Positions 55,801-64,000 are shown, counted from the stretch's first letter. The stretch is DNA of 64,000 nt from Rhodococcus ruber (GCF_027270735.1 NZ_JAPWIJ010000010.1:1-64000); one strand, 5' to 3'. Numbers and translations: made by a program. Notes: generated from the sequence alone by a model not told the origin.

Positions 55801-56080
55801 GATCGGTGATGGCGATGGATTCGAGGCCGAGGCGTACCGCTTCTTCGACCATCTCCTCGGGTTGCGAGGCACCGTCGAGAAAGCTGAACGCCGAGTGCGC
55901 ATGCAATTCTGCATACGGCGTCGTAGACAACACGGGTTTGTCGATGGTGCGGTCGTAGACGTCCCTCTTTCGCGACCACGCCGGGCTGTCGCCGCCGTCG
56001 CCCTCGGCCGCAGGCTTGGGACGCCCGGACAGGACGCGCTCCATCTCCGACCACGTGGGTGGTCCGTCGTTCCATCCCAT
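52805..56080 (-). CDS. dnaE2: Error-prone DNA polymerase III alpha subunit
   Basis: A 1091-residue translesion polymerase of the DnaE2/ImuC type. The PHP domain starts at YAELHAHSAFSFLDGASQPEE (about residue 56) and includes ITDHDGFYG; palm-domain catalytic motifs are seen in GRGSAANSAVCYAIGIT and PDIDIDIESDRREE; helix-hairpin-helix and a C-terminal OB fold (VLVGGAVTHRQRPATAGGVTFINLEDETG) follow. It acts in damage-induced mutagenesis with ImuA'/ImuB in mycobacteria. Those two genes are not adjacent here. An SOS box lies just upstream. Confidence 0.96.
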   Translation of the reverse strand: MGWNDGPPTWSEMERVLSGRPKPAAEGDGGDSPAWSRKRDVYDRTIDKPVLSTTPYAELHAHSAFSFLDGASQPEEMVEEAVRLGLESIAITDHDGFYGVVRFAEAARALGIGTVFGAELSLDSDRSRAGATDPDGTHLLVLARGQEGYRRLSRRIAAAHLAGGVKGKPQYDIDELTDAAGGHWQILTGCRKGHVRQALSHGGPEAAEDALRTLVDRFGPDRVTVELTRHGVADDDERNDALAALARKYSLPMIATTAAHYASPRSRRLAMAMAAVRARSSLDEAAGWMAPTGGAHLRSGAEMAELFEHYPGAVRGAVELGRECSFDLKLIAPRLPPFEVPDGYTEISYLRRLTFEGAARRYGPQSANPAAYSQLEYELDIIERLEFPGYFLVVHDIVHFCKTHDILCQGRGSAANSAVCYAIGITNVDPVANKLLFERFLAPERDGPPDIDIDIESDRREEAIQHVYAKYGRTHAAQVANVITYRGKSSVRDMARALGFSQGQQDAWSKQITRWSGIGDQEGDGIPESVLQLARQIEGFPRHLGIHSGGMVICDRPIADVCPVEWATMENRSVLQWDKDDCAAVGLVKFDMLGLGMLSALHYMMDLIAEHKGIDIDLASIDLSEPAVYEMLQRADSVGVFQVESRAQMATLPRLKPRNFYDLVVEVALIRPGPIQGGSVHPYIKRRNGLEPVIFEHPSLKKALDRTLGVPLFQEQLMQMAIDVAGFSAADADQLRRAMGSKRSPEKMELLRGRFYDGMRDLHGITGEAADRIYEKLSAFANFGFPESHSQSFASLVFYSSWFKLHHPAAFCAGLLRAQPMGFYSPQSLVADARRHGVLVHGADVNVSLGHANLEGDGLEIRMGLADVKFVGTALAQKIVDARNSHGPYTSFLDLTGRVELSVAQAEALATAGALGCFGITRREALWAAGAAAGERPGLLPGIGASTKAPALPGMTDLDLASADVWATGVSPNSYPTQFFRDRLESLGVVPANRLLQIPDGDRVLVGGAVTHRQRPATAGGVTFINLEDETGMVNVVCSVGLWAKYRKLAITAPALLIRGKVQNAEGAVTVVADHLQLMDLRVASRSRDFR

Positions 56081-56110
56081 CTAGCCCTCCCACACCGCAT
56101 CACCGCTACA

Positions 56111-56126
56111 TCGAACACTTGTTCTA
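56111..56126. promoter_or_regulatory. LexA (SOS) box of dnaE2
   Basis: TCGAACACTTGTTCTA matches the mycobacterial-type SOS box TCGAACNNNNGTTCGA at all but one defined position and is 31-46 bp upstream of the dnaE2 ATG. It predicts LexA repression and DNA-damage induction. Confidence 0.85.
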
Positions 56127-56203
56127 ATAAGAACACGAGGGTCCGACACGATCAACTACAGTCGAGTCGCCACTGACCCCTTCCATAGAGCCGGAGCACC
56201 GTC

Positions 56204-58333
56204 GTGACCCGTTGGGCCTCGTTCGTCGTATCGCACAAACGATGGGTGCTGGCAGTCGTCGTTGCCGTCGTCGCCGTCGGCGGGGTGTTGGGACTGAGCG
56301 TTTTCTCGAAACTGAGCGAGGGCGGCTACGCCGACGCCGGCAGTGAGTCGTCGGAGGTGGCTCGGTTGGTGCAGGGCATCGGTCAGCCGACACCGGACAT
56401 CGTGGCGATCTACACCGCACCCGACGGCGAGACGATCGACGACATCGGGCCCCGAGTACAGGCGACGCTCGACGAGTTCACCGGTCGATACACCCTCGGC
56501 AACGTGAATTCGTACTGGACCGCAGACCCGGTCAGCAAAGAATTCCTGGTCTCGAAGGACCGAACGAAGGCGCTGGTGACGGTATCCCTCGGCGCCAACT
56601 CGGGCGTCACGTTCAATACCTTCGGCGAACTTCCGCCCCAGCTCGAAGTGCCCGGCGTCGAATCGCAGTTCGCCGGAGCGTCGGTGGTCGGAGTTTCGCT
56701 CAGTGAGACCCTCGAAAGCGACCTCGTCCGCTCGGAACTCATCGCTGTTCCCATCACACTGCTGCTGCTGATCTTCATCTTCGGCGGCGTGATCGCCGCG
56801 GCGGTTCCGGTGTTCGTCGGCATCCTGAGCGTGCTCAGCTCCCTGGCGATCCTGCGTGTCCTCACCGAGTTCACCGAAGTCAGTTCGTTCTCGATCAACG
56901 TGGCTTCTCTGTTGGGACTGGGCCTGGCCATCGACTACGGATTGTTCATCGTCAGCAGGTTCCGCGAGGAATTGCGAAGCGGGTCGACGTCGGTCGACGC
57001 GACCGTCCGCACCGTCGCCACTGCAGGCAAGACCGTCGTCTTCTCGGGACTGCTGTTGGTCTGTGCGTTCGCCGGCATGCTCGTCTTCCCCCAGGCGGTG
57101 ATCAGGTCCCTCGGATTCGGTGCCATGGCCGCGGTGGCGAGCGCCGCGGCCCTGTCACTGACCGTCGTTCCGGCATTGCTCGCAATTCTCGGCACCCGAA
57201 TCAATTCCTGGACCTGGTCGCGTACTGCGTCCGATCGCAGCGATGCACGCGCACACAAGTTCTGGGGTGGTGTGGTCACCCGTGTGATGAAGCATCCAGG
57301 GATCGTCGCAGCCGTCATCGTCGCTGGGTTGCTGATCATCGCCACCCCGATCCTCAAGGTCTCGCTCGGCGAGGTCGACTACACGGCGTTGCCGAAAGAC
57401 AACCCTGCGCGCATGGCGTTCGAGACACTCGGCACCGACTTCGAGTCGACCGGTGACGGTGCCACCGTCGTTCTTCGTGGCCTGGACGGCGTCAAGCCTC
57501 AGGGCGCACCCATTGCAGCGCTGACCTCGGCTGTCGAATCCACGCCCGGTATCGCCCGCGCCGAATTCATCGGTTCCAAAGACGATTTCGTGACCCTCGA
57601 GGCGGCCTACAGCGAACCGACCGGTGGACTGACCGAGGCCGAATCCCAATCCGACGCAGTGTCTGCATTGCGCTCGATCACACCTCCGGACGGTACCGAG
57701 ATCCTCGTCGGAGGCGGTCGCGCGAACATCGACGACGGCAATGCAGCCATCGCGAAGTGGCTACCGGTGATGATCTCGATCATGGTCGTCTCGACGCTGG
57801 TACTGCTGTTCCTGGCGTTCGGCTCGATCGTATTGCCGATCAAGGCCGTTCTGATGGCGGGGCTGAGCTTGGGCGCGACATTCGGTGCCCTGACGTGGGT
57901 GTTTCAGGAAGGCCACGGGGCAGGACTGATCGGCGTCACTCCAGGACCACTCGAATCGACGTTCGTGGTCCTCATCCTCGCGGTCATCTTCGGCTTGTCG
58001 ACCGACTACGAAGTGTTCCTGATGTCTCGCATGGTCGAAGCTCGCGCGGCGGGAGCGAGCACCGAAGAAGCCGTGGTCTTCGGCGCTCAGCGCACCGGAC
58101 GTATCGTCACCGCGGCAGCGCTGATTCTGATCGTCGTCACCGGGGCGTTCACCATCTCCGGTCTGTCGATCATGAAGTTTCTCGGCTTCGGCGTCATTCT
58201 CGCCCTGATCATCGACGCCACCATCATCCGCATGCTGCTGGTTCCGTCCTTGGTCAAGCTCATGGGTGAGGCCAATTGGTGGGCACCGGCATGGATGAAG
58301 AAAGTGCACGACAAAGCCGGTATAGGCCACTAG
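56204..58333 (+). CDS. MMPL-family RND transporter
   Basis: A 709-residue membrane transporter in two repeats, each with an extracytoplasmic porter domain (about 40-180 and 395-510) and a membrane block. Proton-relay Asp-Tyr pairs are intact in LGLAIDYGLFIVSRF and GLSTDYEVFLMSRM. The size fits the shorter MmpL11/YdfJ-like group rather than the large lipid-exporting MmpLs. It begins with GTG at 56204, eight bases after GGAG. It probably exports a lipid or hydrophobic compound; the acyl-CoA reductase gene follows after 34 bp and may share the promoter. Confidence 0.9.
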   Translation: MTRWASFVVSHKRWVLAVVVAVVAVGGVLGLSVFSKLSEGGYADAGSESSEVARLVQGIGQPTPDIVAIYTAPDGETIDDIGPRVQATLDEFTGRYTLGNVNSYWTADPVSKEFLVSKDRTKALVTVSLGANSGVTFNTFGELPPQLEVPGVESQFAGASVVGVSLSETLESDLVRSELIAVPITLLLLIFIFGGVIAAAVPVFVGILSVLSSLAILRVLTEFTEVSSFSINVASLLGLGLAIDYGLFIVSRFREELRSGSTSVDATVRTVATAGKTVVFSGLLLVCAFAGMLVFPQAVIRSLGFGAMAAVASAAALSLTVVPALLAILGTRINSWTWSRTASDRSDARAHKFWGGVVTRVMKHPGIVAAVIVAGLLIIATPILKVSLGEVDYTALPKDNPARMAFETLGTDFESTGDGATVVLRGLDGVKPQGAPIAALTSAVESTPGIARAEFIGSKDDFVTLEAAYSEPTGGLTEAESQSDAVSALRSITPPDGTEILVGGGRANIDDGNAAIAKWLPVMISIMVVSTLVLLFLAFGSIVLPIKAVLMAGLSLGATFGALTWVFQEGHGAGLIGVTPGPLESTFVVLILAVIFGLSTDYEVFLMSRMVEARAAGASTEEAVVFGAQRTGRIVTAAALILIVVTGAFTISGLSIMKFLGFGVILALIIDATIIRMLLVPSLVKLMGEANWWAPAWMKKVHDKAGIGH

Positions 58334-58341
58334 CCCAGGAA

Positions 58342-58357
58342 CTTACTTCAGAGTAAG
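58342..58357. promoter_or_regulatory. Palindrome upstream of acyl-CoA reductase
   Basis: CTTACT-TCAG-AGTAAG is a perfect 6-bp-arm palindrome ending 10 bp before the reductase ATG, in the 34-bp gap after the MMPL gene. TetR-type regulators of lipid genes bind sites of this shape; as an RNA it could also form a small hairpin. Inference only. Confidence 0.45.
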
Positions 58358-58367
58358 GTCGGCTCGC

Positions 58368-60368
58368 ATGGCGAACTACATCGTGACCGGCGGTACCGGG
58401 TTTCTCGGTAAGAACGTCCTACCCCGACTGCTGGAGCGTGATGCGAACGCTGTGATCCACGCGCTGGTGCGTCCGAACTCGGTGGCTCGCCTCGAGCGAC
58501 ATGCACAGCAGCTCGACGGCGGCGATCGAATTCGTCCGTTGATCGGTGATCTCACCGAGCCCGAGCTCGGACTCTCCGACGTACCGTCCGACATCGACCA
58601 CATCCTCCATCTCGGTGCCGTCTACGATCTGACCGCAGGCGACGAGCAGGCACCGACCAATGTCGCCGGAACCGCCTCGGTGATTGCGCTTGCCCAAAGG
58701 ACCGGTGCCCGCCTGCACCACATCTCGTCGATCGCCGTTGCCGGTGACTATCGAGGAACGTTCTCCGAGAACGATTTCGACCTCGGCCAGAGATTCCCGA
58801 CGGCCTATCACCGCACCAAGTTCGAGTCCGAGAAATTGGTCCGCGACAGCACCGTGGACTGGCGGGTCTACCGGCCTGCCGCGATCATCGGACACTCGGA
58901 GACCGGAGCCATCGACAAGATCGACGGCCCGTACTACTTCTTTCCGTTCTTTGCACAACTGGCCAAACTACCTTCCGTGCTACCGATCACGGTGCCGAAG
59001 ATGGGCAATACCAACCTGGTACCGGTCGACTACGTGGCCGACGCCATCGTCGAGCTCGTGCACCGAGACACCGCACCTCACAGCGTTTTTCATTTGGTGA
59101 ACCCGAGTCCGCAGTCCATGGCGGAGGTGTACGCCGCATTCTCGACGGCGGCCGGATCCCGAGCGAAAGTTCTCGACGTTCCCGGAGCATTGGTTGCCCC
59201 GGTTGTCTCCCCCAAGTCCGGAGCGGTACGAAAGCAGCGCAACGCCGCCCTCCGCGATCTCGGTGTCCCACCGGTCATGCTCGATCACCTGACCCTGCCC
59301 ACGGTGTTCGAGTCGGCAGCGACGCAGAAAGCGTTGCAGGGCAGCTCGATCACGCCGCCGCCACTGCGGACCTACGCAGATCGAGTGTGGACGTACTGGC
59401 AGAAGAACTTCGATCCCAAGCGCAACCGCCGGGACGACCCGCGGGGAGCACTGTTCGGTCGTCACATCATCATCACCGGCGGGTCCTCCGGCATCGGCCG
59501 AGCCAGTGCCGAGGCGGCGGCACGCAAGGGCGCAGTGGTCATTCTTCTGGCTCGCGGACAAGATCAACTCGACGAGGTGGTCGAGCACATCCGCGAATCG
59601 GGCGGCACCGCATACGGCTACCCGTGCGATGTCACCGACAGTGAATCGGTGGATCAGACCGTCAAAACCGTTCTGAGCGAACACGGTCATGTCGACATGC
59701 TGGTGAACAGCGCCGGTCGATCCATCCGCCGGTCGCTCTATCGATCCACCGATCGGTTGCACGACTACGAACGCACCATGGCCGTCAACTACTTCGGGGC
59801 GATTCGATTGGTATTGGCGTTGCTGCCACACATGCGCGAACGCCAGTTCGGACATGTCGTCAACATCTCCAGTGCCGCGGTACTGGGACACCCTCCGCGC
59901 TTCTCGGCGTACGTAGCCAGCAAGGCCGCACTCGACGGCTTCACCGATGTTGCTGCTGCAGAAACACTCTCGGACGGAATCACCTACACCACCATCCACA
60001 TGCCCCTGGTCGACACCCCGATGATCACCCCCACAGGCGACAAGAACGTCGGCACCGTGTTCTCACCCGAAAAGGCCGCCGCGATGGTGATCCGCGCACT
60101 GAGCGACAAGCCCAAACGCATCGACACACCGTTGGGAACACTCGGACAGTTCGGTGCCATATTCGCCCCCAAGGGCAAAGACCGCACGATGCACCAGCAC
60201 TACCGGACGTTCGCCGAATCCGCTGCCGCCAAAGGCGAGATGCCGATACCCCTCGAGGACGGGAAGGTGCCCTACCGAGTCCGTCCGTACGATCCGAAAA
60301 CTCCGAAAGCACGCATCGGCAAAGTGATCCGGCGTGTCGGGAGATTGGTTCCCGGCACCAGTTGGTGA
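58368..60368 (+). CDS. Two-domain fatty acyl-CoA reductase/SDR (AcrA1/FcrA-like)
   Basis: A 666-residue fusion of two nucleotide-binding reductase domains. The N-terminal half (about 1-350) is an NAD-binding-4/extended SDR with VTGGTGFLGKNVL and the YHRTKFESEKL YxxxK motif; the C-terminal half (about 365-610) is a classical SDR with ITGGSSGIGRAS, VNSAGRS, ISSAAVLG and YVASKAALDGF. The architecture matches mycobacterial AcrA1 (Rv3391) and rhodococcal FcrA, which reduce long-chain acyl-CoA to alcohol for wax esters. Substrate here is inferred from that similarity. It sits 34 bp after the MMPL transporter gene. Confidence 0.88.
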   Translation: MANYIVTGGTGFLGKNVLPRLLERDANAVIHALVRPNSVARLERHAQQLDGGDRIRPLIGDLTEPELGLSDVPSDIDHILHLGAVYDLTAGDEQAPTNVAGTASVIALAQRTGARLHHISSIAVAGDYRGTFSENDFDLGQRFPTAYHRTKFESEKLVRDSTVDWRVYRPAAIIGHSETGAIDKIDGPYYFFPFFAQLAKLPSVLPITVPKMGNTNLVPVDYVADAIVELVHRDTAPHSVFHLVNPSPQSMAEVYAAFSTAAGSRAKVLDVPGALVAPVVSPKSGAVRKQRNAALRDLGVPPVMLDHLTLPTVFESAATQKALQGSSITPPPLRTYADRVWTYWQKNFDPKRNRRDDPRGALFGRHIIITGGSSGIGRASAEAAARKGAVVILLARGQDQLDEVVEHIRESGGTAYGYPCDVTDSESVDQTVKTVLSEHGHVDMLVNSAGRSIRRSLYRSTDRLHDYERTMAVNYFGAIRLVLALLPHMRERQFGHVVNISSAAVLGHPPRFSAYVASKAALDGFTDVAAAETLSDGITYTTIHMPLVDTPMITPTGDKNVGTVFSPEKAAAMVIRALSDKPKRIDTPLGTLGQFGAIFAPKGKDRTMHQHYRTFAESAAAKGEMPIPLEDGKVPYRVRPYDPKTPKARIGKVIRRVGRLVPGTSW

Positions 60369-60375
60369 AGTCCAG

Positions 60376-61140
60376 TCATGGGGCCACGGCGGTCCACAGG
60401 GTCCAGCGATCGCGTTCGATCAACTCACCGGGGGCCAGGCGACCACGCAGATACTCGACCAACTGCGCGAGTTCGACGTCGGAGAGTTCGTGCAGGATGG
60501 AGCGCCCGGTTCTGCCGGCGATCTCTGTCAGGTACTGCTCGCGATTTCCGTAGCGTCGACGAGTTTCCCAGAGTGGTTGCCTGGCAACATCGGTGAATCC
60601 TGCCCCAGCGAATGCGGCCACTACGTCGTCGACGTCGTGTCGTCGCCGAGACTCGATGTCCGCCAATCGGGGAAACGCGTCGAAGATATATCCGCGCGGA
60701 TTGGTCGGCGATCCTGCCAGTGTCGCGTCCTCACTCGTCCGATCCTGAACGATCGCGAGACCACCCGGCCGCAACAGCCGGAACATCTCTGTAGCCAGGG
60801 CGGAGGCATCGGGCAGATGATGGACCAGAGCGCGAGCGAACACGATGTCTGCCAGGCCGTCGGGTAGGCCGGTGCTCTCGGCGGGCGCACACTCGAACAC
60901 GATGTCCGCGGGCGACGATCGGCGGGCGGACTCCAGGATCGGTGCACTCGAATCGACGGCTGTGACATGCGCTCCCAGCGTGCGCCACGCACGCGCATAG
61001 GTACCCCCGCCACACCCGAGATCGACGACGTGCGCGCCGACCGGATCGACGATACCGGTGATCGCGGCAACCCAGGAAGAGTCTGCCTCGCGGCCGGAAT
61101 AGGTGTCGCCGTTGGCTGGATCTTCGAAGTCGATGGGCAT
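60376..61140 (-). CDS. Class I SAM-dependent methyltransferase
   Basis: A 254-residue methyltransferase. Motif I VVDLGCGGGTYARAW (SAM-binding Gly loop), the acidic residue in VTAVDSS, DIVFARALVHHLPD and RLLRPGGLAIVQDR place it in the Methyltransf_11/25 group. The start is chosen at the ATG at 61138-61140 (MPIDFEDPANGDTYSGREAD); an ATG at 61161 would add seven residues. It is divergent from the DUF5937/ArsR gene by 55 bp and converges with the reductase gene. The acceptor molecule is unknown. Confidence 0.85.
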   Translation of the reverse strand: MPIDFEDPANGDTYSGREADSSWVAAITGIVDPVGAHVVDLGCGGGTYARAWRTLGAHVTAVDSSAPILESARRSSPADIVFECAPAESTGLPDGLADIVFARALVHHLPDASALATEMFRLLRPGGLAIVQDRTSEDATLAGSPTNPRGYIFDAFPRLADIESRRRHDVDDVVAAFAGAGFTDVARQPLWETRRRYGNREQYLTEIAGRTGRSILHELSDVELAQLVEYLRGRLAPGELIERDRWTLWTAVAP

Positions 61141-61195
61141 GTGGATCAGTACACCGAGCACGGTTGCCGGTCGCCACCATTTAGTGTGGGACTAC

Positions 61196-62155
61196 ATGCT
61201 CGCACTTCATCTCCGAGCCGCCGACCTAGCGGATACCTCGTTGACCGTCTCGCCGCTGTTCGAGACGGTCCTGAGCCTGCGTGCCTGGACCTCGCCGAAT
61301 CGGCACCGTCTGCACCAGCCGTGGCGTCGACGCGTCCGGACGGCATGGCAGCAGTGTGACACCGAGATGCTGACGGCGTTGGTCTCTCCCGACGGCAGAA
61401 TCCCGGACTTTCTCGCTCCCCGTCCGCCCACCGAATCCCCGGCCTTCGACGACGAGATCGCCGTTGTCGGGGCGACACCGGCAGTGGAGATGCGACGCGA
61501 TATCGCTGCCGCCTTCTCCGCTGACATTCCTGCGGTCCTCGTCGGTCCGGCCCGAGCGGTGCGCACCCGTACAGTCCAGGCGCTCTCGCAGTATTGGGCC
61601 ACGTGCCTCCAACCCGACTGGGCCCGGATCCGCGCGGTCCTGGACGGTGATGTGGACTACCGAGCACAACAGCTCTCGCACTTCGGGGCACGAAAGATGT
61701 TCGAGCACCTCGATTCCCGAGTTCGATGGGACGACGGTGTGCTGTGGGTCGATCGGCTCGAGGACCAGGTGTGGGTCGACGTCGACGGACGTGGACTTCC
61801 ATTGATTCCGTCGGTGTTCGTGCACGGCGCGATCACTCAGACGAGCCCTACGCGGGCCCCGTCTCTGGTGTATCCGGCCCGCGGGCGCGGCGCAGTGTGG
61901 AACATGGCACGGACAGCTCCGAACCGAGCGCTGACCAATCTTCTGGGCACCCAGCGAGCCACGATTCTCACGCTGCTCGACGCGCCCACGACAACCGGAG
62001 AGGTTGCTGCCGTATTGGGCGTTTCACCCAGCGCGGCGAGCCAGCATCTTCGTGTTCTCCGCGAAGCGGCGGTGGTGCGACGCGTCAGACAAGGACGATC
62101 GGTGCTGTACGTACGCACTCCCCTCGGGGAGGAGTTGGTCGAACAACAGGGGTAG
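61196..62155 (+). CDS. DUF5937/ArsR-type winged-helix regulator
   Basis: A 319-residue regulator whose N-terminal about 230 residues resemble DUF5937 (LTVSPLFETVLSLRAW and DGRIPDFLAPRP) and whose C-terminus (about 240-315) is an ArsR-type winged helix: LTNLLGTQRATILTLLDAPTTTGEVAAVLGVSPSAASQHLRVLREAAVV. The DNA-binding domain at the C-terminus is the usual order for this group. It is divergent from the methyltransferase, 55 bp apart, and may regulate it. No metal-binding Cys cluster is seen. Confidence 0.85.
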   Translation: MLALHLRAADLADTSLTVSPLFETVLSLRAWTSPNRHRLHQPWRRRVRTAWQQCDTEMLTALVSPDGRIPDFLAPRPPTESPAFDDEIAVVGATPAVEMRRDIAAAFSADIPAVLVGPARAVRTRTVQALSQYWATCLQPDWARIRAVLDGDVDYRAQQLSHFGARKMFEHLDSRVRWDDGVLWVDRLEDQVWVDVDGRGLPLIPSVFVHGAITQTSPTRAPSLVYPARGRGAVWNMARTAPNRALTNLLGTQRATILTLLDAPTTTGEVAAVLGVSPSAASQHLRVLREAAVVRRVRQGRSVLYVRTPLGEELVEQQG

Positions 62156-62201
62156 GGCTGGCCATACCGTGCAATGGAGCCACAGAACCTAAAATGTGTG
62201 A

Positions 62202-63458
62202 GTGAGCCGACCGCAGACACTGTCCACGCCGAGGTTCCTCGAGTCGTGGCGGGCGGTCCGATACACGGCTGCTGTGAGTACACGGACTCTACTTGCGATG
62301 GCCGTGACCGGTCTGCTTGCGACACCGATATCGATCGCCGCCACCGACATCGATCTCGGGACCGGATACACCGGCGCACTCGCTGCAGTCGGATTGATCG
62401 CCTTGGGCGTCGGTCTGCCGATTGTGTCCTCCGCGCTGGCCCGCGCGGACTGGGCCAGCGCCGCCGCTGTCAGCACGAGACCACCGACGAGCCGGCCGGA
62501 AGTCGTTCTGCGCGAGCCCAAGACAATCATTCGCCCGCTTGCTTACAGCGTGGTCATGGTCACGATCGGCGGGGCCGTTGCGGTCACCCTGCTGCTTTCG
62601 GTGATTGGGTCGGTGGTTGCTGTGTTCAGTCCGTATCTCGCGGTCAACGGTGACAGTGCGGTAATCGGTCCCGTCACCATCACAACTCTGCCGCAAGGTC
62701 TCGTTGCGGCCACCGCCGGCAGCTTTGTCCTCGGACTTCTGGTGTGGGCATCGCCTCTCCTCGTCCGACGCCATGTGCGATTCGTGGAGCAAGTACTGAC
62801 TCTGCCCGAGCAACGGCTGCGGCACGATCTCACCGCAACAGCGCAATCCCGTGCCCGCATAGTGCGATCGTTCGATGTCGAGCGCCGCCGCATAGAGCGG
62901 GACGTACACGACGCGGTCCAACCGCAGCTTCTGTCGGTGAGCATGTCCTTGGGACTCGCGCTCGCCGAGCTGCCTGCAGACACCCCAGGCCGCGACGACA
63001 TCGTGCGCGCCCAGCACCAAGCCCACAGGAGTCTTGCCGACCTGCGACGAGTGGTGCGAAATATTTACCCTCAGGTGCTGATCGACCACGGCCTCGGTGC
63101 CGCGGTGCGCGAGATAGCGGACAACTTCGCGATCTCTGTCTCGGTGAACGACCGGCTTGGGCGGCGCCTGCCTCCCGATATCGAAGCCAACCTCTATTTC
63201 TGTGTTTCCGAACTACTCTCGAACATCGTCAAACACAGCACCGCGCGTCGCGCCGAAGTGGTGCTGCGGACCATGCAAGGGAACGAGATTCTTGTATCCG
63301 TGCACGACGAGGGATGCGGTGGAGCGTCTGCCCGAAGTAACGGCGACGGTGGTCTGAGCGGAATCAGTGACCGTCTCGCCGCCGTCGACGGCACAATCTC
63401 CATCGATTCACCGGTCGGAGGACCCACCGACATCACCATCGTGGTGTGCGCGGCGTGA
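62202..63458 (+). CDS. NarL-type sensor histidine kinase (HisKA_3)
   Basis: A 418-residue kinase. Four hydrophobic segments (about 28-47, 57-79, 112-143, 165-187) form a membrane sensor with little extracytoplasmic mass; the HisKA_3 phosphoacceptor is His236 in RRRIERDVHDAVQPQLL, and the HATPase has ELLSNIVKHS, DEGCGG and GGLSGISDR. It starts with GTG at 62202. Its stop overlaps the response-regulator GTG (GTGA at 63455), so they form a coupled pair. The signal is unknown. Confidence 0.9.
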   Translation: MSRPQTLSTPRFLESWRAVRYTAAVSTRTLLAMAVTGLLATPISIAATDIDLGTGYTGALAAVGLIALGVGLPIVSSALARADWASAAAVSTRPPTSRPEVVLREPKTIIRPLAYSVVMVTIGGAVAVTLLLSVIGSVVAVFSPYLAVNGDSAVIGPVTITTLPQGLVAATAGSFVLGLLVWASPLLVRRHVRFVEQVLTLPEQRLRHDLTATAQSRARIVRSFDVERRRIERDVHDAVQPQLLSVSMSLGLALAELPADTPGRDDIVRAQHQAHRSLADLRRVVRNIYPQVLIDHGLGAAVREIADNFAISVSVNDRLGRRLPPDIEANLYFCVSELLSNIVKHSTARRAEVVLRTMQGNEILVSVHDEGCGGASARSNGDGGLSGISDRLAAVDGTISIDSPVGGPTDITIVVCAA

Positions 63459-64000
63459 TCGACGTGCACACCGGTACACAGAAGCTGATCCGTGTCGTTC
63501 TCGCCGAGGACAACATCCTACTGCGCGAGGGTGTGCAGATGATCCTGCAGCGCAATGGATTCGATACCGTGGCGGCTGTTGGCTCCGCAGACGAACTCTT
63601 GGCCGCATGTCGTCGACACGACCCGCATCTCGTCATCACTGATATTCGAATGCCACCTGATCTCGGATCCGACGGGCTCGCAGCGGCCTTCGAGCTTCGG
63701 AAGCAGAACCCGACCCTCCCGGTGGTGGTACTCAGCCAGTACGTAGAGCAGAGCTACATGAAGGAGTTGCTCGACGGAGCAGGCACGGCCGGGATCGGAT
63801 ATTTGCTCAAGGACAGGGTGAGTGACGTTCGGGAGTTCGCGGATACTCTCCGGCGGGTCGAGTCCGGAGGCACCGCGATCGATCCAGCTGTCATCACCTC
63901 GATGATCGAGCGGCGGCGGGATCCGTTGCACGAACTCACCCCACGCGAACGCGACGTCCTCGCCGTCGTTGCGGAGGGCCGGTCCAACCTTGCGATAGCG
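63455..64000 (+). CDS. NarL/LuxR-family response regulator (truncated by window end)
   Basis: The first 182 residues of a NarL-type regulator, open to the window edge. The receiver domain has AEDN acidic residues, phosphoacceptor Asp63 in VITDIRMP and the Lys of YLLKDRV; the LuxR helix-turn-helix begins with LTPRERDVLAVVAEGRSNLAIA and is cut by the end. It begins with GTG at 63455 overlapping the kinase stop. About 30-40 residues are missing at the C-terminus by family length. Confidence 0.9.
   Translation, partial: MIDVHTGTQKLIRVVLAEDNILLREGVQMILQRNGFDTVAAVGSADELLAACRRHDPHLVITDIRMPPDLGSDGLAAAFELRKQNPTLPVVVLSQYVEQSYMKELLDGAGTAGIGYLLKDRVSDVREFADTLRRVESGGTAIDPAVITSMIERRRDPLHELTPRERDVLAVVAEGRSNLAIA

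Overview
The window is high-GC chromosomal DNA from an actinobacterium of the mycolate-producing group, most likely a Rhodococcus-type organism (inference). The evidence is short or overlapping intergenic spacing with many ATGA/GTGA junctions, frequent GTG and TTG starts, a SAM-IV riboswitch, dnaE2 with a mycobacterial-type SOS box, MmpL and acyl-CoA-reductase genes, and an order of housekeeping genes (cdd/deoA, sdhCDAB, dacB-like, yhjD, trpS, metY-metX, DUF3017-folD, trmL, dnaE2) that from memory resembles M. tuberculosis around Rv3314c-Rv3370c, with accessory blocks inserted. I see no rRNA, tRNA, CRISPR array, prophage or insertion sequence.

Layout. 1-5 kb: a polyamine/amine catabolic cluster (FAD amine oxidase, gamma-aminobutyraldehyde dehydrogenase, Lrp regulator, class III aminotransferase). 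5-6.7 kb: pyrimidine salvage (deoA, cdd). 7-10.4 kb: sdhCDAB with a candidate IdeR box upstream and a double-hairpin terminator downstream. 10.6-20.8 kb: a sugar or cyclitol catabolic region with a phytanoyl-CoA-type dioxygenase, LacI regulator, SDR, two Gfo/Idh/MocA dehydrogenases, an IolE-like TIM barrel and a Frc/Rbs-type ABC importer, with an acyl-CoA dehydrogenase in the middle.

20.9-24 kb: a two-component system bracketed by two small membrane-anchored or secreted proteins with extreme Asp-rich tails; the same 16-bp palindrome lies upstream of both. 24-28.5 kb: DacB-like carboxypeptidase, YhjD, TrpS, exonuclease III. 28.5-35.4 kb: a co-oriented run of response regulator, kinase, DUF4173-like protein, small membrane protein, ABC ATPase, large membrane protein, second small membrane protein and a YidC/Oxa1 paralogue, which looks like one uncharacterised envelope system. 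35.5-38 kb: iron-siderophore binding lipoprotein behind an IdeR-like box, and an MFS exporter.

38.1-40.9 kb: a SAM-IV riboswitch followed by a 23-codon leader peptide beginning Met-Cys-Cys-Cys, then metY-metX; this suggests dual SAM and cysteine control. 40.9-46 kb: DUF3017, folD, pentapeptide-repeat protein, trmL, MerR, a secreted small protein, and an SDR/HxlR divergent pair separated by two tandem palindromes. 46-52.8 kb: DUF222-HNH protein, a MprB-like sensor lacking its phosphoacceptor His and ATPase domain, SDR and MmyB-type regulator, SDR, phosphodiesterase. 52.8-64 kb: dnaE2, MmpL-family transporter, two-domain acyl-CoA reductase, methyltransferase, DUF5937/ArsR regulator, and a NarL-type two-component pair whose response regulator runs off the window end.
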